A stretch of 64,000 nt of DNA, taken from contig NZ_AP018178.1 in the NCBI RefSeq assembly GCF_002368195.1, positions 3,821,421-3,885,420 of the forward strand, written 5' to 3'. The notes under the pieces were generated by a model. The model had not been told where the DNA came from, did no database searches, and saw only the letters and a program-made list of their open reading frames with translations. This document shows positions 17,179 through 28,200 of this stretch, piece after piece (position 1 is the stretch's first letter; every line of letters starts with the position of its first letter). The position numbers were made by a program, and so were the translations under genes. Origin of the DNA: Calothrix sp. NIES-2100. Its GTDB lineage: Bacteria > Cyanobacteriota > Cyanobacteriia > Cyanobacteriales > Nostocaceae.

Positions 17179-17264
17179 GAACAGTTACCTTCTTCTTCAC
17201 AAATTCTCTTAAAAAACTCTGCGTAACTCCGCGTTACCTTTGCGTGACTCTGCGTTGAGAAAAG

Positions 17265-20200
17265 CTATATTTCAGCCATTAATTCATCTAATTCTTGTTG
17301 ACTAAACTGCATCTGCGGAAAATCAGAAGGAGTAAACCCGCCAGCGTGGGGAGACTGACAGTGGACAATGAGCGATCGCAATGCTTCAATAAATCCTTGA
17401 GCCAGTTTTTCCACTGTTGCTGGTTGATGTAAGGCTTTGCTGTAAGTCCAATCCAGGCGCAACTTTCCCCCAACAATCAACCCATTCACCTCTAGCAAAC
17501 AGTGACGCTTACCTCTCAGACTTTGGGTTGTTCCCGTTGATTCCGTCGCAGGTCGAAACATTGAGGTTTCAGAAATCACTTGGTCAAATTGACCTAAGTA
17601 GTTAAATGTCACCTCTGGTTGGGGTAAAGCTTTCAGTTTTTCCGCAATTGATTTTTCACTGAGATAACGTAGTACGCCATAGTTGATTCCTTTATGGGGA
17701 ATACTACGTAGTTGTTCTTTAACTGTCTTTAATGCTTCTCCTGGGTTAAAAGCTGCTGTGATATCCAATATCACTGGAAAGATAGTAGTAAACCAACCAA
17801 CAGTACGGGATAAATCAACGTTTTCTAAAATGTCCTCTCGTCCGTGACCTTCTAAATTTATCAAAAGTGAACTGTTACCAGTCCATTGTTTAAAAGTTTG
17901 CACAAGAGCCGTTAGCAAAATATCATTGATTTGAGTTTGATAAACTGTTGGTACTTCATTTAATAAAGATGTTGTTTCTGTTTGGGAGAGACTGACGGAA
18001 ACTGTACAAGCTGAAGCAACAGTATTTTCTCCATTGGGAAAGTCAACAGGTAAAGGAGAAATATTTTGATAAGGCTGGCTCAACCAATAATTAATTTCTG
18101 AATTAACATTGTCCAAATTAGCATATTTTTGAAGTTTTTCAGCCCAATGTTTTATCGAAGTTGTTTTAGCTGGAAATTGATGTCTTTTACCTTGAATAAT
18201 TTGTTGGTAAACTGTTTGCAAATCTTCTAGTAATATTCGCCAAGAAACTCCATCAACTGCTAGATGATGAATAATAATCAATAGTCTATAAGGTTGATTC
18301 TCTCCCAGTCTAAATAAAGCAACTTGCACTAATTGAGATAATTTGAGGCTGGCTTGAAGTGCATTAGCTTTTGCCTCTATTGCTTTTCTTTGTTCAGGCT
18401 CAGGTAAATTTGATAAATCAATGATAGCAAAAGGTATATTTTCTTCAGGTTCATTAATGCTTGGTTGCCAACCGAATTCAGTTTGCACAAACCGCAAACG
18501 CAAAGCATCGTGATGAATAAGTAATTGCTGTACAACCTGCTTTAATAATATAGGATTGCAACTCGAATCTAATTCCAACATTACTGCCTGATTCCAATGA
18601 TGAGAATCAAGTAATTCCTGTTCAAAAAACCAATGTTGAATCGGAGTGAGATTCAGCGAACCTGTAACAATCCCTTGCTCATCGGCATTTTTTTTACTTG
18701 TACCTGCTACTAATGCTAAATCGCCAATGGTTTGATATTCAAATATCTGCTTAGGAGTGAGTTGTAAACCAGCTTGATTAGCTTTAGCGATCGCTTGTAA
18801 ACTGAGGATAGAATCTCCACCTAACTCAAAAAAGTTGTCGTTAATACCTACATTTTCTAGCCGCAAAACTTCAGACCAAATTTGCACGAGGGTTTCTTCA
18901 ACAGGAGTGCGTGGTGTAGCAAAAATAGCTTCTAAATCAGGTCTAGCGGTATCTGGTGCTGGTAGTGCTTTTCGGTCTAACTTGCCATTTGGTAAGAATG
19001 GGAGGGTATTTAAAGTGATAAAAACTGATGGCACCATATAGTCAGGGAGATTGTTTTTCAAGAAACTCCGCAGTTCACTGACTGTAGGTGACTGTTCCTG
19101 ACTGGGAACAATATAAGTCACTAAGCGTTTTTCTCCGGGTACATCTTCCCGAACTAAAACTACAGCTTGTTTGACTTGTAAATGCTGGGTTAATTGGGTT
19201 TCTATTTCTCCTAGTTCAATCCGGAAACCTCTTAACTTTACTTGTCCATCAATACGTTCAATAAATTCTAGAGTCCCATCTGGACGATAACGAGCTAAAT
19301 CACCTGATTTATATAACTTTGTGTCAGAAAGAAAGGGATTTGAAATAAATTTTTCAGCTGTCAAATCGGGGCGGTTGAGATAACCCCGCGCTAAACCTGC
19401 ACCACCGATGTAGATTTCACCAGGTACACCGATAGGGACAGGTTGAAGGTAAAAGTCTAACAAATATATTTGAGCATTTGCGATCGCTTTTCCTATCGGT
19501 ACTATTCTTTGTTCCTCTTCCGGCTGACATCGCCAATAGCTTGTGTCAATTGTTGCCTCCGTTGGGCCGTATAAATTACATAGTTCAACATTGGGCAAAA
19601 TCCTGAAAAAGCTTGCTTGCAAATCACTTGCTAATGCTTCCCCACCACAAAATACTCGGCGTAAGCTGTGACAATTGTATATTTTTTGTTCTGCTAAGAG
19701 CGATCGCAACTGTGAGGGGACAAATTGCACAATGCTGACTTGTTGTTGTGCAATCAAGTCTAGAAGATAAGCATTATCTTGATGTCCACCGGGTTGAGCT
19801 ACAATCAACTGTCCACCTGCTAACAAAGGTGCATAGAATTCCCAAACCGAAGCATCAAAGCTAAACGGTGTTTTTTGCAACACCCTATCTGAGGCGGTGA
19901 GGGGAAATTCCGATTGCATCCACAGCATATGATTGCAGATGGCGCGGTGAGGAATCATCACACCTTTGGGTTGTCCTGTGGAACCGGATGTGTAAATCAC
20001 ATACGCTAAGTTTTCCGGTTGAACTGTGGTGTTTGGGTTGTCGTTGCTGTTTTTGGCTATAGTCTCCCAATCTTGGTCTAAGCAGACTATGTGCGCGTCT
20101 GTTTGCGGTAGTCCATCCTGTAGGTTTTTTTGAGTTAGTAACACTGATACACCTGCATCAGCCAGCATAAATGCCAAGCGTTCAGACGGATAAGCGGGGT

Positions 20201-21920
20201 CAAGAGGTACATAAGCCCCACCCGCTTTGAGAATACCTAACAGTCCTACAAGCATTTCTAGAGAACGTTCAACAAAAATACCGACTAAAGTATCTGGACT
20301 CAGACCTAACTTTTGCAAATAGTGGGCGAGTTGATTGGCTTTGGTATTTAACTCTTGATAAGTTAATTGTCGCTCTGCAAAAACTACTGCGACTGCATAA
20401 GGTGTTTTCTCTACCTGTTCCTCGAATAACTCATGAATACACCTATTTAAGGAATATTCTGCCTGAGTGTGATTCCAAATCAACAACTGATGCTGCTCAT
20501 TTGCTGTTAGTAAAGGCAGTTGTGCTATTTGTTGTTCAGGATTAGCAACAATACTTACAAGTAACGTCTGTAAATGCTCTGCCATCCGGGCAATAGTAGC
20601 AGCATCAAATAAATCAGTATTGTATTCTAATGCACCTCTGATTCCTGACTCTGTTTCCTCCATCAATAAAGTTAAATCAAACTTGGCGGTGGTAGATTCA
20701 GTTTGTAAAGCTTGTAAGGTTAAGCCTGATAACTCCACAGCCGACATGGGCGCATTCTGGAGAACAAACATAACTTGGAACAGTGGTGTATGGCTTAAGT
20801 CACGCTGGGGCTTCAGTTCTTCCACCAACAAATCGAACGGTAAATCTTGGTGGTCGTAGGCTCCTAATGTGACTTCCCGAACCTTCCCTAGCAGTTCTCG
20901 AAAAGTGGGATTATCTGATAAGTTAGTCCGCAATACTAATGTATTGACAAAAAAGCCAATTAACCCTTCTATTTGAGAGCGATCGCGGTTAGCAATTGGT
21001 GAACCAACTACAATATCCCCAGTACCCGTATAGCGATATAGCAGAACTTTGAAGGCTGCTAACAGAGTCATAAACAAGGTGCAGCCTTCCTGCTGACTCA
21101 AAGTTTTGAGGGCAACAGTCACATTCTGCGGTAAATAAAAAGATTGTATTAAGCCTCGATAACTTTGAATATGCGATCGCGATCGGTTGATGGGTAACTC
21201 TAAAACTGGCAGGTTGTTTCCTAATTGCTGTTTCCAGTAGTCTATATGAGTTGTCAGCACTTCACCTTGCAACCATTGTCGCTGCCAAACAGCATAGTCA
21301 GCATACTGAATGGGCAATTCTGGTAGTAGAGAAGGATTGCCATTACAGTAACTTTCGTAAAGGGTTGCAACTTCCCGCACCAATATGTCTGTTGACCAAC
21401 CATCACTGACAATGTGATGCATGGTAAACAGTAAAATGTGTTCTGCTTTATCTAGACGTAGCAAGGTACTTCTGACTAATGGCCCAGTTGTTAAATCAAA
21501 AGGTTGCCCAGCTTCCTGATTTGCTAACTGTTGTGCCTCGATTTCTCTATTTTTTAATGGTAAGGCTGTTAGGTCAATTAACTTAATAGTCAGCTTTTGT
21601 TGAGGATTAATTACCTGAATTGCTTCGCCATTGACAATATGAAATGTGGTTCGTAAAATCTCGTGACGTTGGATGATTTTGTTAAAACTTTGTTCCAGTG
21701 CAGTGATATTAAGTAAACCCTGCAAGCGTAAGACAGCAGAAATGTTATAAAAAGGGTTGTCTGGTTCTAATTGATTAAGAAACCACAAACGTTGTTGTGC
21801 AAAAGATAAAGGCAAATTCTCCGAACTTTTTCTTGGAGCAATCGTTGGTATTTCGGGAGAAGCAATTCCTTCCTCTTCCAATAAATAAGCAAGTAGTTCT
21901 AGCTTTTCTGCGTCCATCAT
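17265..21920 (-). CDS. NRPS C-A-PCP-E module (Gln predicted, epimerised)
   Basis: A 1551-residue protein. After a ~25-residue acidic leader comes an LCL-like C domain (LPLSFAQQRLWFLNQLEP; MHHIVSDGWS). The A domain (about 480-970) contains FDASVWEFY, and specificity residues read DAWQFGLIDK, which I recognise as a glutamine signature of cyanobacterial NRPSs. The PCP is at about 1030 (FFELGGDSIL). A C-terminal epimerisation domain has HHLAVDGVSW, EGHGRED and the NYLGQFD end motif. Its start overlaps the previous gene's stop by 4 bp (ATGA, 21917-21920), indicating translational coupling. It would add D-Gln as the penultimate residue. Confidence 0.92.
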   Translation of the reverse strand: MMDAEKLELLAYLLEEEGIASPEIPTIAPRKSSENLPLSFAQQRLWFLNQLEPDNPFYNISAVLRLQGLLNITALEQSFNKIIQRHEILRTTFHIVNGEAIQVINPQQKLTIKLIDLTALPLKNREIEAQQLANQEAGQPFDLTTGPLVRSTLLRLDKAEHILLFTMHHIVSDGWSTDILVREVATLYESYCNGNPSLLPELPIQYADYAVWQRQWLQGEVLTTHIDYWKQQLGNNLPVLELPINRSRSHIQSYRGLIQSFYLPQNVTVALKTLSQQEGCTLFMTLLAAFKVLLYRYTGTGDIVVGSPIANRDRSQIEGLIGFFVNTLVLRTNLSDNPTFRELLGKVREVTLGAYDHQDLPFDLLVEELKPQRDLSHTPLFQVMFVLQNAPMSAVELSGLTLQALQTESTTAKFDLTLLMEETESGIRGALEYNTDLFDAATIARMAEHLQTLLVSIVANPEQQIAQLPLLTANEQHQLLIWNHTQAEYSLNRCIHELFEEQVEKTPYAVAVVFAERQLTYQELNTKANQLAHYLQKLGLSPDTLVGIFVERSLEMLVGLLGILKAGGAYVPLDPAYPSERLAFMLADAGVSVLLTQKNLQDGLPQTDAHIVCLDQDWETIAKNSNDNPNTTVQPENLAYVIYTSGSTGQPKGVMIPHRAICNHMLWMQSEFPLTASDRVLQKTPFSFDASVWEFYAPLLAGGQLIVAQPGGHQDNAYLLDLIAQQQVSIVQFVPSQLRSLLAEQKIYNCHSLRRVFCGGEALASDLQASFFRILPNVELCNLYGPTEATIDTSYWRCQPEEEQRIVPIGKAIANAQIYLLDFYLQPVPIGVPGEIYIGGAGLARGYLNRPDLTAEKFISNPFLSDTKLYKSGDLARYRPDGTLEFIERIDGQVKLRGFRIELGEIETQLTQHLQVKQAVVLVREDVPGEKRLVTYIVPSQEQSPTVSELRSFLKNNLPDYMVPSVFITLNTLPFLPNGKLDRKALPAPDTARPDLEAIFATPRTPVEETLVQIWSEVLRLENVGINDNFFELGGDSILSLQAIAKANQAGLQLTPKQIFEYQTIGDLALVAGTSKKNADEQGIVTGSLNLTPIQHWFFEQELLDSHHWNQAVMLELDSSCNPILLKQVVQQLLIHHDALRLRFVQTEFGWQPSINEPEENIPFAIIDLSNLPEPEQRKAIEAKANALQASLKLSQLVQVALFRLGENQPYRLLIIIHHLAVDGVSWRILLEDLQTVYQQIIQGKRHQFPAKTTSIKHWAEKLQKYANLDNVNSEINYWLSQPYQNISPLPVDFPNGENTVASACTVSVSLSQTETTSLLNEVPTVYQTQINDILLTALVQTFKQWTGNSSLLINLEGHGREDILENVDLSRTVGWFTTIFPVILDITAAFNPGEALKTVKEQLRSIPHKGINYGVLRYLSEKSIAEKLKALPQPEVTFNYLGQFDQVISETSMFRPATESTGTTQSLRGKRHCLLEVNGLIVGGKLRLDWTYSKALHQPATVEKLAQGFIEALRSLIVHCQSPHAGGFTPSDFPQMQFSQQELDELMAEI

Positions 21921-24900
21921 ACCCTCACTGGTTTAGCTGCTTTCCTGTTTTCAAGTGCTTGTTTTGCTTCTTCAGCAGACATACCCTCTAGCTGTTTGAC
22001 GATTTGTGCTATCTTTGCCGTCATTCCTGGTTTAGCTTCGTAGACAATAAGTCTTGGGGATAATTCCGCTATTGTGGGGAACTCAAATAAACAACGCAGA
22101 GGTAAGTCTAATTTAAAAGTTTCCCGAATGCGAGAGATAACTTGAGTTGCTAACAAAGAGTGTCCTCCTAAGTCAAAAAAGTTGTCGTGAATGCCAACTT
22201 GTTTAACACGGAGAATGTTAGCCCAGATTCCTGCTAATACTTCTTCAATAGCGTTACGAGGTGGTACAAAGGCATCTTGAAAAGTGGTTATAGCTGCGTC
22301 AGGTTTGGGTAGCGATTTCCTGTCTACTTTACCATTGGGTAAAAGTGGTAATTGTGGCAGTATAACGAAAGCCGAAGGAATCATATACTGCGGCAGTTTT
22401 TGTTTGACAAAATCACGTATTTGTGTACTTTCTAAAGAAGTAATTGATGGTTTTTGCACTACATAAGCTACCAATTTTTTGTTTCTCGGTTCATCTTCCC
22501 TAGCAATTACTACTGCTTTTGATACAACCGAATTTTGGCTCAGTACTGCTTCAATTTCTCCAAGTTCAATCCGAAATCCCCGAATTTTAACTTGATTATC
22601 TGCTCGACCAATAAAGGCAATATTTCCATCAGGTAAATATTTGGCTAAATCACCAGTTGTGTATAGATATGCGTCTGGCTGATTACTAAATTTATTAGTG
22701 ATAAATTTTTCGGTAGTTAATTCTGGGCGGTTGTGATAACCTCTCGCTAAACTTGCACCGCCAATATAAAGTTCCCCGCTAACCCCGATAGGTACTGGTT
22801 GTAAATATGAATCTAAAATGTAAAGTTGATTATTGATAAAAGGTCTGCCAATGGGTACTAACTGCTCTGTTGATAACTCTTGGCGAGAACTTTCGTAGTA
22901 GGAATTATCAATTGTGGTTTCAGTTAAACCAAAAGAGTTAATTAATCGTGTTTGTTGACCGAGAAATGATTTAATTTTTTTGTATTCTGAGCCATACCAA
23001 CTATCAGAACCACAGATGAGAAGTTGCATAAAATCTAAGCTCTGTTGGCTCTTTTCTAAATACTGTATCAGGTTATTTAAAACCACTGGCACAAATTCAG
23101 CGCAGTCAACTTTTTGCTGGCACATCAAAGCATATAATTTCGCAGGTTCTAGTAGAAATTCACGCGGACAAATCACTAATTTGGCACCAGAACATAAAGC
23201 CCGGATGAAATCGCCAGCAAAAACATCGAAGCAGAAATTAGCCATTTGCAGGTGACAAGTTAGAGTTCGCAGTTGATAAGCTTGTTCCCAGCCGTAATAG
23301 GCATTGACAAGGCTGCTATGCTTAACCAGCACACCCTTTGCCTGACCAGTAGAACCAGAGGTGTATATGAGATATGCTAAGTTTTCGGGTGTAACTGTGT
23401 TGCTAGGTAGATTTAACTCTGATTCTTGAGAAATTAACGCCCAATCTGCATCTAGACAAACTACCTGACCTTTGTAAGCTGGAAGTGCATCTACCAAATG
23501 CTTTTGAGTGATTAGTACTTGACAATCTGCATCTTGCACCATGTAAGTTAGACGCTGTGCAGGTTGGTCTGGATCTAACGGGACATAAGCACCACCAGCT
23601 TTGAGCACACCCAAAACTGCGATCGCTATTTCGAGGCTGCGTTCTATACCAATACCTACTAATACTTCTGCACCCACACCTAATTGTTGCAAGTATCGTG
23701 CTAACTGATTCGCGCGCTGATTTAGTTGTTCATAGGTAAGGCTTTGTTGGGAAAATACTACAGCTACTGCATCTGGTGTTTTCTCTACCTGTGCCTCAAA
23801 TAATTGATGTATGCATTGCTGAGGAAACTCTAGCTGGGTTTGATTCCACTCTATGAGTAATTGATGTTTCTCGGCTGCGGTTAAAATTGGTAGTTCGTGA
23901 AGGCGCACCTCTGGATTAGCGGCTATTCCTTCCAGTAATGTCTGGAAATGGCCTAGCATTCGCGTAATGGTAGCGGTATCAAAACGAGTGCTATCCCCAG
24001 CAATTCTAATTTCCAACTCAGACCCAGGAATAACGCTAATAGTTAGGGGATAATTTGTATGGTCAACGGCGCTGAGAGTCTCGATTTCTAAATTTTTTCG
24101 CCAATCTGATAACGCTTGATCTACCGGATAATTTTCAAACACCACGATGCTTTCAAATAAGGATAAACCTCGTGGTATTTCACTCCAACCTTGAATTTCT
24201 ACCAGTGGAGTATATTCATATTGCCGGATTTCTAATAATTGATGCTGTAACTTTCCTAGCCAAGAAAGTAACGACATTTCTGCATCCAATTTCACCCGTA
24301 AAGGTAAGGTGTTAATGAATATTCCTACCATTGACTCAGCTGCTGGTAGATCTACTGGACGACCGGAAACTGTTACACCATACACTACTTCATTCTCACC
24401 ACTGTAGCGGCTAAGAAGCAAAGCCCAAGCCCCCTGAACTATGGTGTTTAGAGTCAGTTGATGCTGTTTTGCCCAAGATTTTAGAGATGTTGTCGTTGCA
24501 GGGGAGAGTTTGAAACTTTGTTCAAGATATTTTTCTGGTTGAACCGATAAACTGTGAACTTCGAGATTAGTTAAAGAAGTGGGTGCTGTAAATCCTTGTA
24601 ATGCTTGTCGCCAAAAAGCCTCCGCTTGAGATAAATCTTGTTGTTGCAACCAAGCAATATAATCAGCGAAGCGACCAACGAATGGTAAGGTGATTTCTTC
24701 ACCCCGACAAAATGCTTCGTAAAGTAACGCAAAATCTTTGAATACTAACGCCCCTGACCAGCCATCAAGAATAATGTGGTGGGAACTCCAAACAAAGTGG
24801 TAATGCTGGTTATCCAAACGAATCAAAGTCAGACGCAATAGAGATTCATCAGATAAATTAAAACCCAATTGGCGATCGCTCAACAAAAAAGCCTGAAATT

Positions 24901-25207
24901 TCTCTTGCTGTTCTTCGGGATTCATTCCCCGCCAATCTAGTTTTTCTAGAGGTAATTGGACTTTTTTATTTACAACTTGTAGCGGTTTGTCAAGTCCTTC
25001 CCAATGGAAACTAGTACGCAAAGGTGAGTGGTGCGCCACGACTCTTTCCCAAGCCCGTTCAAAAGCCTCAATATTGAGCATTCCCCGTAAGCCATAGCTT
25101 ACCTGCACAAAATAAGCTCCAGATTCCGATTCATACAAGTTGTGAAAGAGAATACCCTGCTGAATGGGGGAAAGTTCGTAGATATTTTCGATATTGGCTG
25201 TATTCAT
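21917..25207 (-). CDS. NRPS C-A-PCP module (Orn-like specificity predicted)
   Basis: A 1096-residue single module. The C domain (1-430) opens YELSPIQQGILFH with intact HHIILDG and is of the type following an E domain, matching the upstream D-adding module. The A domain has SGSTGQAKG and FCFDVFAGDF; specificity residues read DVGELCSIDK, close to the DVGEIGSIDK code known for ornithine. The PCP is FFDLGGHSLL at about 1010. The ~30-residue tail after the PCP ends in a basic KQALENRKAAKPVRV. There is an 11-bp gap from the preceding gene and a 4-bp overlap with the next. No ornithine N-hydroxylase occurs in the window, so a hydroxamate is not predicted. Confidence 0.92.
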   Translation of the reverse strand: MNTANIENIYELSPIQQGILFHNLYESESGAYFVQVSYGLRGMLNIEAFERAWERVVAHHSPLRTSFHWEGLDKPLQVVNKKVQLPLEKLDWRGMNPEEQQEKFQAFLLSDRQLGFNLSDESLLRLTLIRLDNQHYHFVWSSHHIILDGWSGALVFKDFALLYEAFCRGEEITLPFVGRFADYIAWLQQQDLSQAEAFWRQALQGFTAPTSLTNLEVHSLSVQPEKYLEQSFKLSPATTTSLKSWAKQHQLTLNTIVQGAWALLLSRYSGENEVVYGVTVSGRPVDLPAAESMVGIFINTLPLRVKLDAEMSLLSWLGKLQHQLLEIRQYEYTPLVEIQGWSEIPRGLSLFESIVVFENYPVDQALSDWRKNLEIETLSAVDHTNYPLTISVIPGSELEIRIAGDSTRFDTATITRMLGHFQTLLEGIAANPEVRLHELPILTAAEKHQLLIEWNQTQLEFPQQCIHQLFEAQVEKTPDAVAVVFSQQSLTYEQLNQRANQLARYLQQLGVGAEVLVGIGIERSLEIAIAVLGVLKAGGAYVPLDPDQPAQRLTYMVQDADCQVLITQKHLVDALPAYKGQVVCLDADWALISQESELNLPSNTVTPENLAYLIYTSGSTGQAKGVLVKHSSLVNAYYGWEQAYQLRTLTCHLQMANFCFDVFAGDFIRALCSGAKLVICPREFLLEPAKLYALMCQQKVDCAEFVPVVLNNLIQYLEKSQQSLDFMQLLICGSDSWYGSEYKKIKSFLGQQTRLINSFGLTETTIDNSYYESSRQELSTEQLVPIGRPFINNQLYILDSYLQPVPIGVSGELYIGGASLARGYHNRPELTTEKFITNKFSNQPDAYLYTTGDLAKYLPDGNIAFIGRADNQVKIRGFRIELGEIEAVLSQNSVVSKAVVIAREDEPRNKKLVAYVVQKPSITSLESTQIRDFVKQKLPQYMIPSAFVILPQLPLLPNGKVDRKSLPKPDAAITTFQDAFVPPRNAIEEVLAGIWANILRVKQVGIHDNFFDLGGHSLLATQVISRIRETFKLDLPLRCLFEFPTIAELSPRLIVYEAKPGMTAKIAQIVKQLEGMSAEEAKQALENRKAAKPVRV

Positions 25208-25218
25208 TGACTTGTCTC

Positions 25219-28200
25219 CTAAGCTTTTTGGTTGAATTTTGCCAAGAATTTATCCAAGTCTTGTTGATTCAACTTGGCTTGGGGGAAGTCTGAAGGGGTG
25301 AAACCAACAGCTTCAGGAGATTGGCAATGAGCAATGAGCGATCGCAATGCTTGAATAAAACTATTCGCCAATTTTTCTACTGTGGCTTGCTGATGTATGG
25401 CTTCGCTGTAAGTCCAATTCACTTGCAGTTGTCCGTCAGTCACAATTGCTACAACTTCTAATAAATAAACTCGACTACCCCGCAGGCTACGGGCTGAACC
25501 AGTAGATTCTTTTGCAGGCGCAAACAGTGAAGACTGCGTCATTACTTGGTCTGTTTGCCCTAAATAATTAAACAGAACCTCAGCTTGGGGTAAGCCTTGG
25601 AGTTTTTCACCCTCATCGCTGAGGTAACGCAGTACACCATAACCAAGACCGCGATCAGGGATAGCACGCAGTTGCTCTTTTACAGCCTTCAAAGCATTAC
25701 CCAAATTTTCCACAGTTCCTAAATTCAGCAGCACCGGAAAATGGGTAGTAAACCAACCCACAGTCCGCGACAAATTCACATCTGCGAAAATGTCCTCTCG
25801 TCCGTGTCCTTCCAGTTCCAGCAGCAGCGAATTTTCTCCCGTCCACTCTGCAAATGCTTGTACAAGTCCTGTCAGCAATACATCGTTAATTTGGGTGTGA
25901 TAAGCCTGATGCACATCCTGTAGTAAAGCTTGGGTTTCTTGCTGACTAAGGGAAACTGTAACAGTACGAGCATCTAGCAGCGTATTTGTCCCTGACGTAT
26001 AGTCTACAGGTAAGGGCGAGATGGGTTTTTCTAGTTGCGTCAACCAGTAATTTAACTCTTGCTTGAGGGTTGGAGATTGAGCATATTCCTGCAAACGATA
26101 AGCCCACTGTTGAAATGAAGTAGTTTTATTTGGTAAAACTATCGTCTCACCCTGACTCATCTGCTGATATGCTGTTTGCAAATCTTCTAGTAAAATTCGC
26201 CAAGAAATACCATCTATAGCTAAGTGGTGGATGATAATTAATAGGCGGCTATTTGCTTGTGCGCCTAAGTCAAATAAAGCAAATTTAACTAACGGCCCGT
26301 CTGATAAATTCAGGCTAGCTTGAAGTTCTGCGGCTGTTTTTTCAATGGCTGTTTTTTGCTCAATTTCTGGTAACGCTGATAAATTTATGGGTGTAAATAT
26401 CGCTGTTTCTTTATCAGCAGAAATAATTTGTTCCCAACCAGATTTTTGATGATGAAAACGCAGACGAAATACATCATGGTTTTCAAATAAACATTGTATC
26501 ACTTGCTGCCACAAATAGAAATCTTTTTTTGTATTTATTTCTAACAATAAAGATTGATTCCAATGATGTGGCTCTGGTTGATTTTGTGCGAAAAACCAAT
26601 ATTGAATCGGTGTCAGTGGTACTTCACCAGTTATTAGATATTGTGGTGTATGGATGCTTTCATTAGCACTAACTACCGTTGCTAACTCGGCAATTGTAGG
26701 ACGGTCAAAAATTTGCTTAGGAGTTAATTTTAAACCTGCTTGATTAGCTTTAGCCACAATTTGAATACTGATAATAGAATCGCCGCCTAATTCAAAAAAG
26801 TTATCTTGAATCCCAACTTGTTCTAGGCGTAAAACTTGCGCCCAAATATCAGCTAATATTTTCTCTACAGCCGTGCGAGGAGCTACAAAAGTTCTAGATA
26901 TTTCTGGACTTGGTAATGCTTTGAGGTCAATCTTACCATTAGGAAGACGAGGTATATTGCTGATACGTACAAAAGCAGATGGTACCATATATTCTAGTAG
27001 TTTTTCTGCCAAAAAATGACGCAAATCATTGAAACTAGCAGCTATTTGTCCCGGTTGGGGAACAATATAAACCACTAACCGTTTTTGACCAGAATTTTCT
27101 TCTCTAGCTATAACTACATTTGCCCGAATGCTGGGATGTTGGGCTAATGCAGTTTCAATTTCCCCTAATTCTATCCGGAAACCACGAATTTTTACTTGCT
27201 GATCAATACGACCAAGAAATTCTATGTTTCCGTCTGGTAAATAGCGGGCTAAATCACCAGTTTTGTATAGACGACTTCCTTCTACTTCCTCAAAAGGATT
27301 GCTAATAAAACTTTCGGCTGTTAAATCAGGACGGTTCAAATAACCTCTAGCTAAACCATCGCCACCAATATATACTTCCCCAGCCACACCCAAAGGAACA
27401 GGATGTAAATTTCGGTCAAGTAAGTAAATTTGTGCGTTTGCAATTGGGCGACCAATAGATACTGACTTTCCTATTTCTGGCGAACAGCAATGATAAACAG
27501 TACTCCAAACTGTGGCTTCTGTGGGACCATATTCGTTAAATAAAGCTGCTTGGGGAAGTTTTTCTAAATGACGAATCACTAATTCTGCTGAACAAGATTC
27601 ACCTGCAACGATCGCACTACGTAATGAAACTAATTCTTGTTGGTTTGCTTGCTCTAAAAGGACGTTATATAAGGAAGGTAAACCTAATAAATGAGTTACC
27701 TGATTTTGGCGAATTAAATTGAGCAAATATGATATATTTTGCTCTCCACAGACTTGGGGAAATACCAAAGTTCCCCCAGAGCATAGTGTCCAGAAAATCC
27801 CAGCGACAGAACTATCAAAAGCAAAGGAGGAAAGTAATAAGAAACTACCAATAGGTTCTTGATAGTAATTAAGCCGCGCCTGTGTGGAGTTGACTAAATT
27901 TTGATGAGTGATTTGTACACCTTTAGGTTTACCTGTAGAGCCAGAAGTATAGATAATATAAGCTAAATTGGCAGATGTCATCGCCACAGCAGGATTATCT
28001 TGGTTCTCAGATGCAATAATTTCCCAATCAGTATCTAAGCAAATAATTCTTGCTTGAGTTTCTGGTAAATCTTGCAGCAAAGATTGCTGAGTTAATAATA
28101 CTGGCGTTTGGGTATCTTGCAGGATAAATTGTAAGCGTTCTGATGGATAGCTTGGATCTAACGGTACATAAGCCCCACCTGCTTTAAGAATAGCAAGAAT

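Noticed and set aside
21917..25207. Ornithine hydroxamate siderophore
   Set aside because: An Orn-like A domain is present, but no flavin N-monooxygenase or formyl/acetyl transferase occurs in the window.
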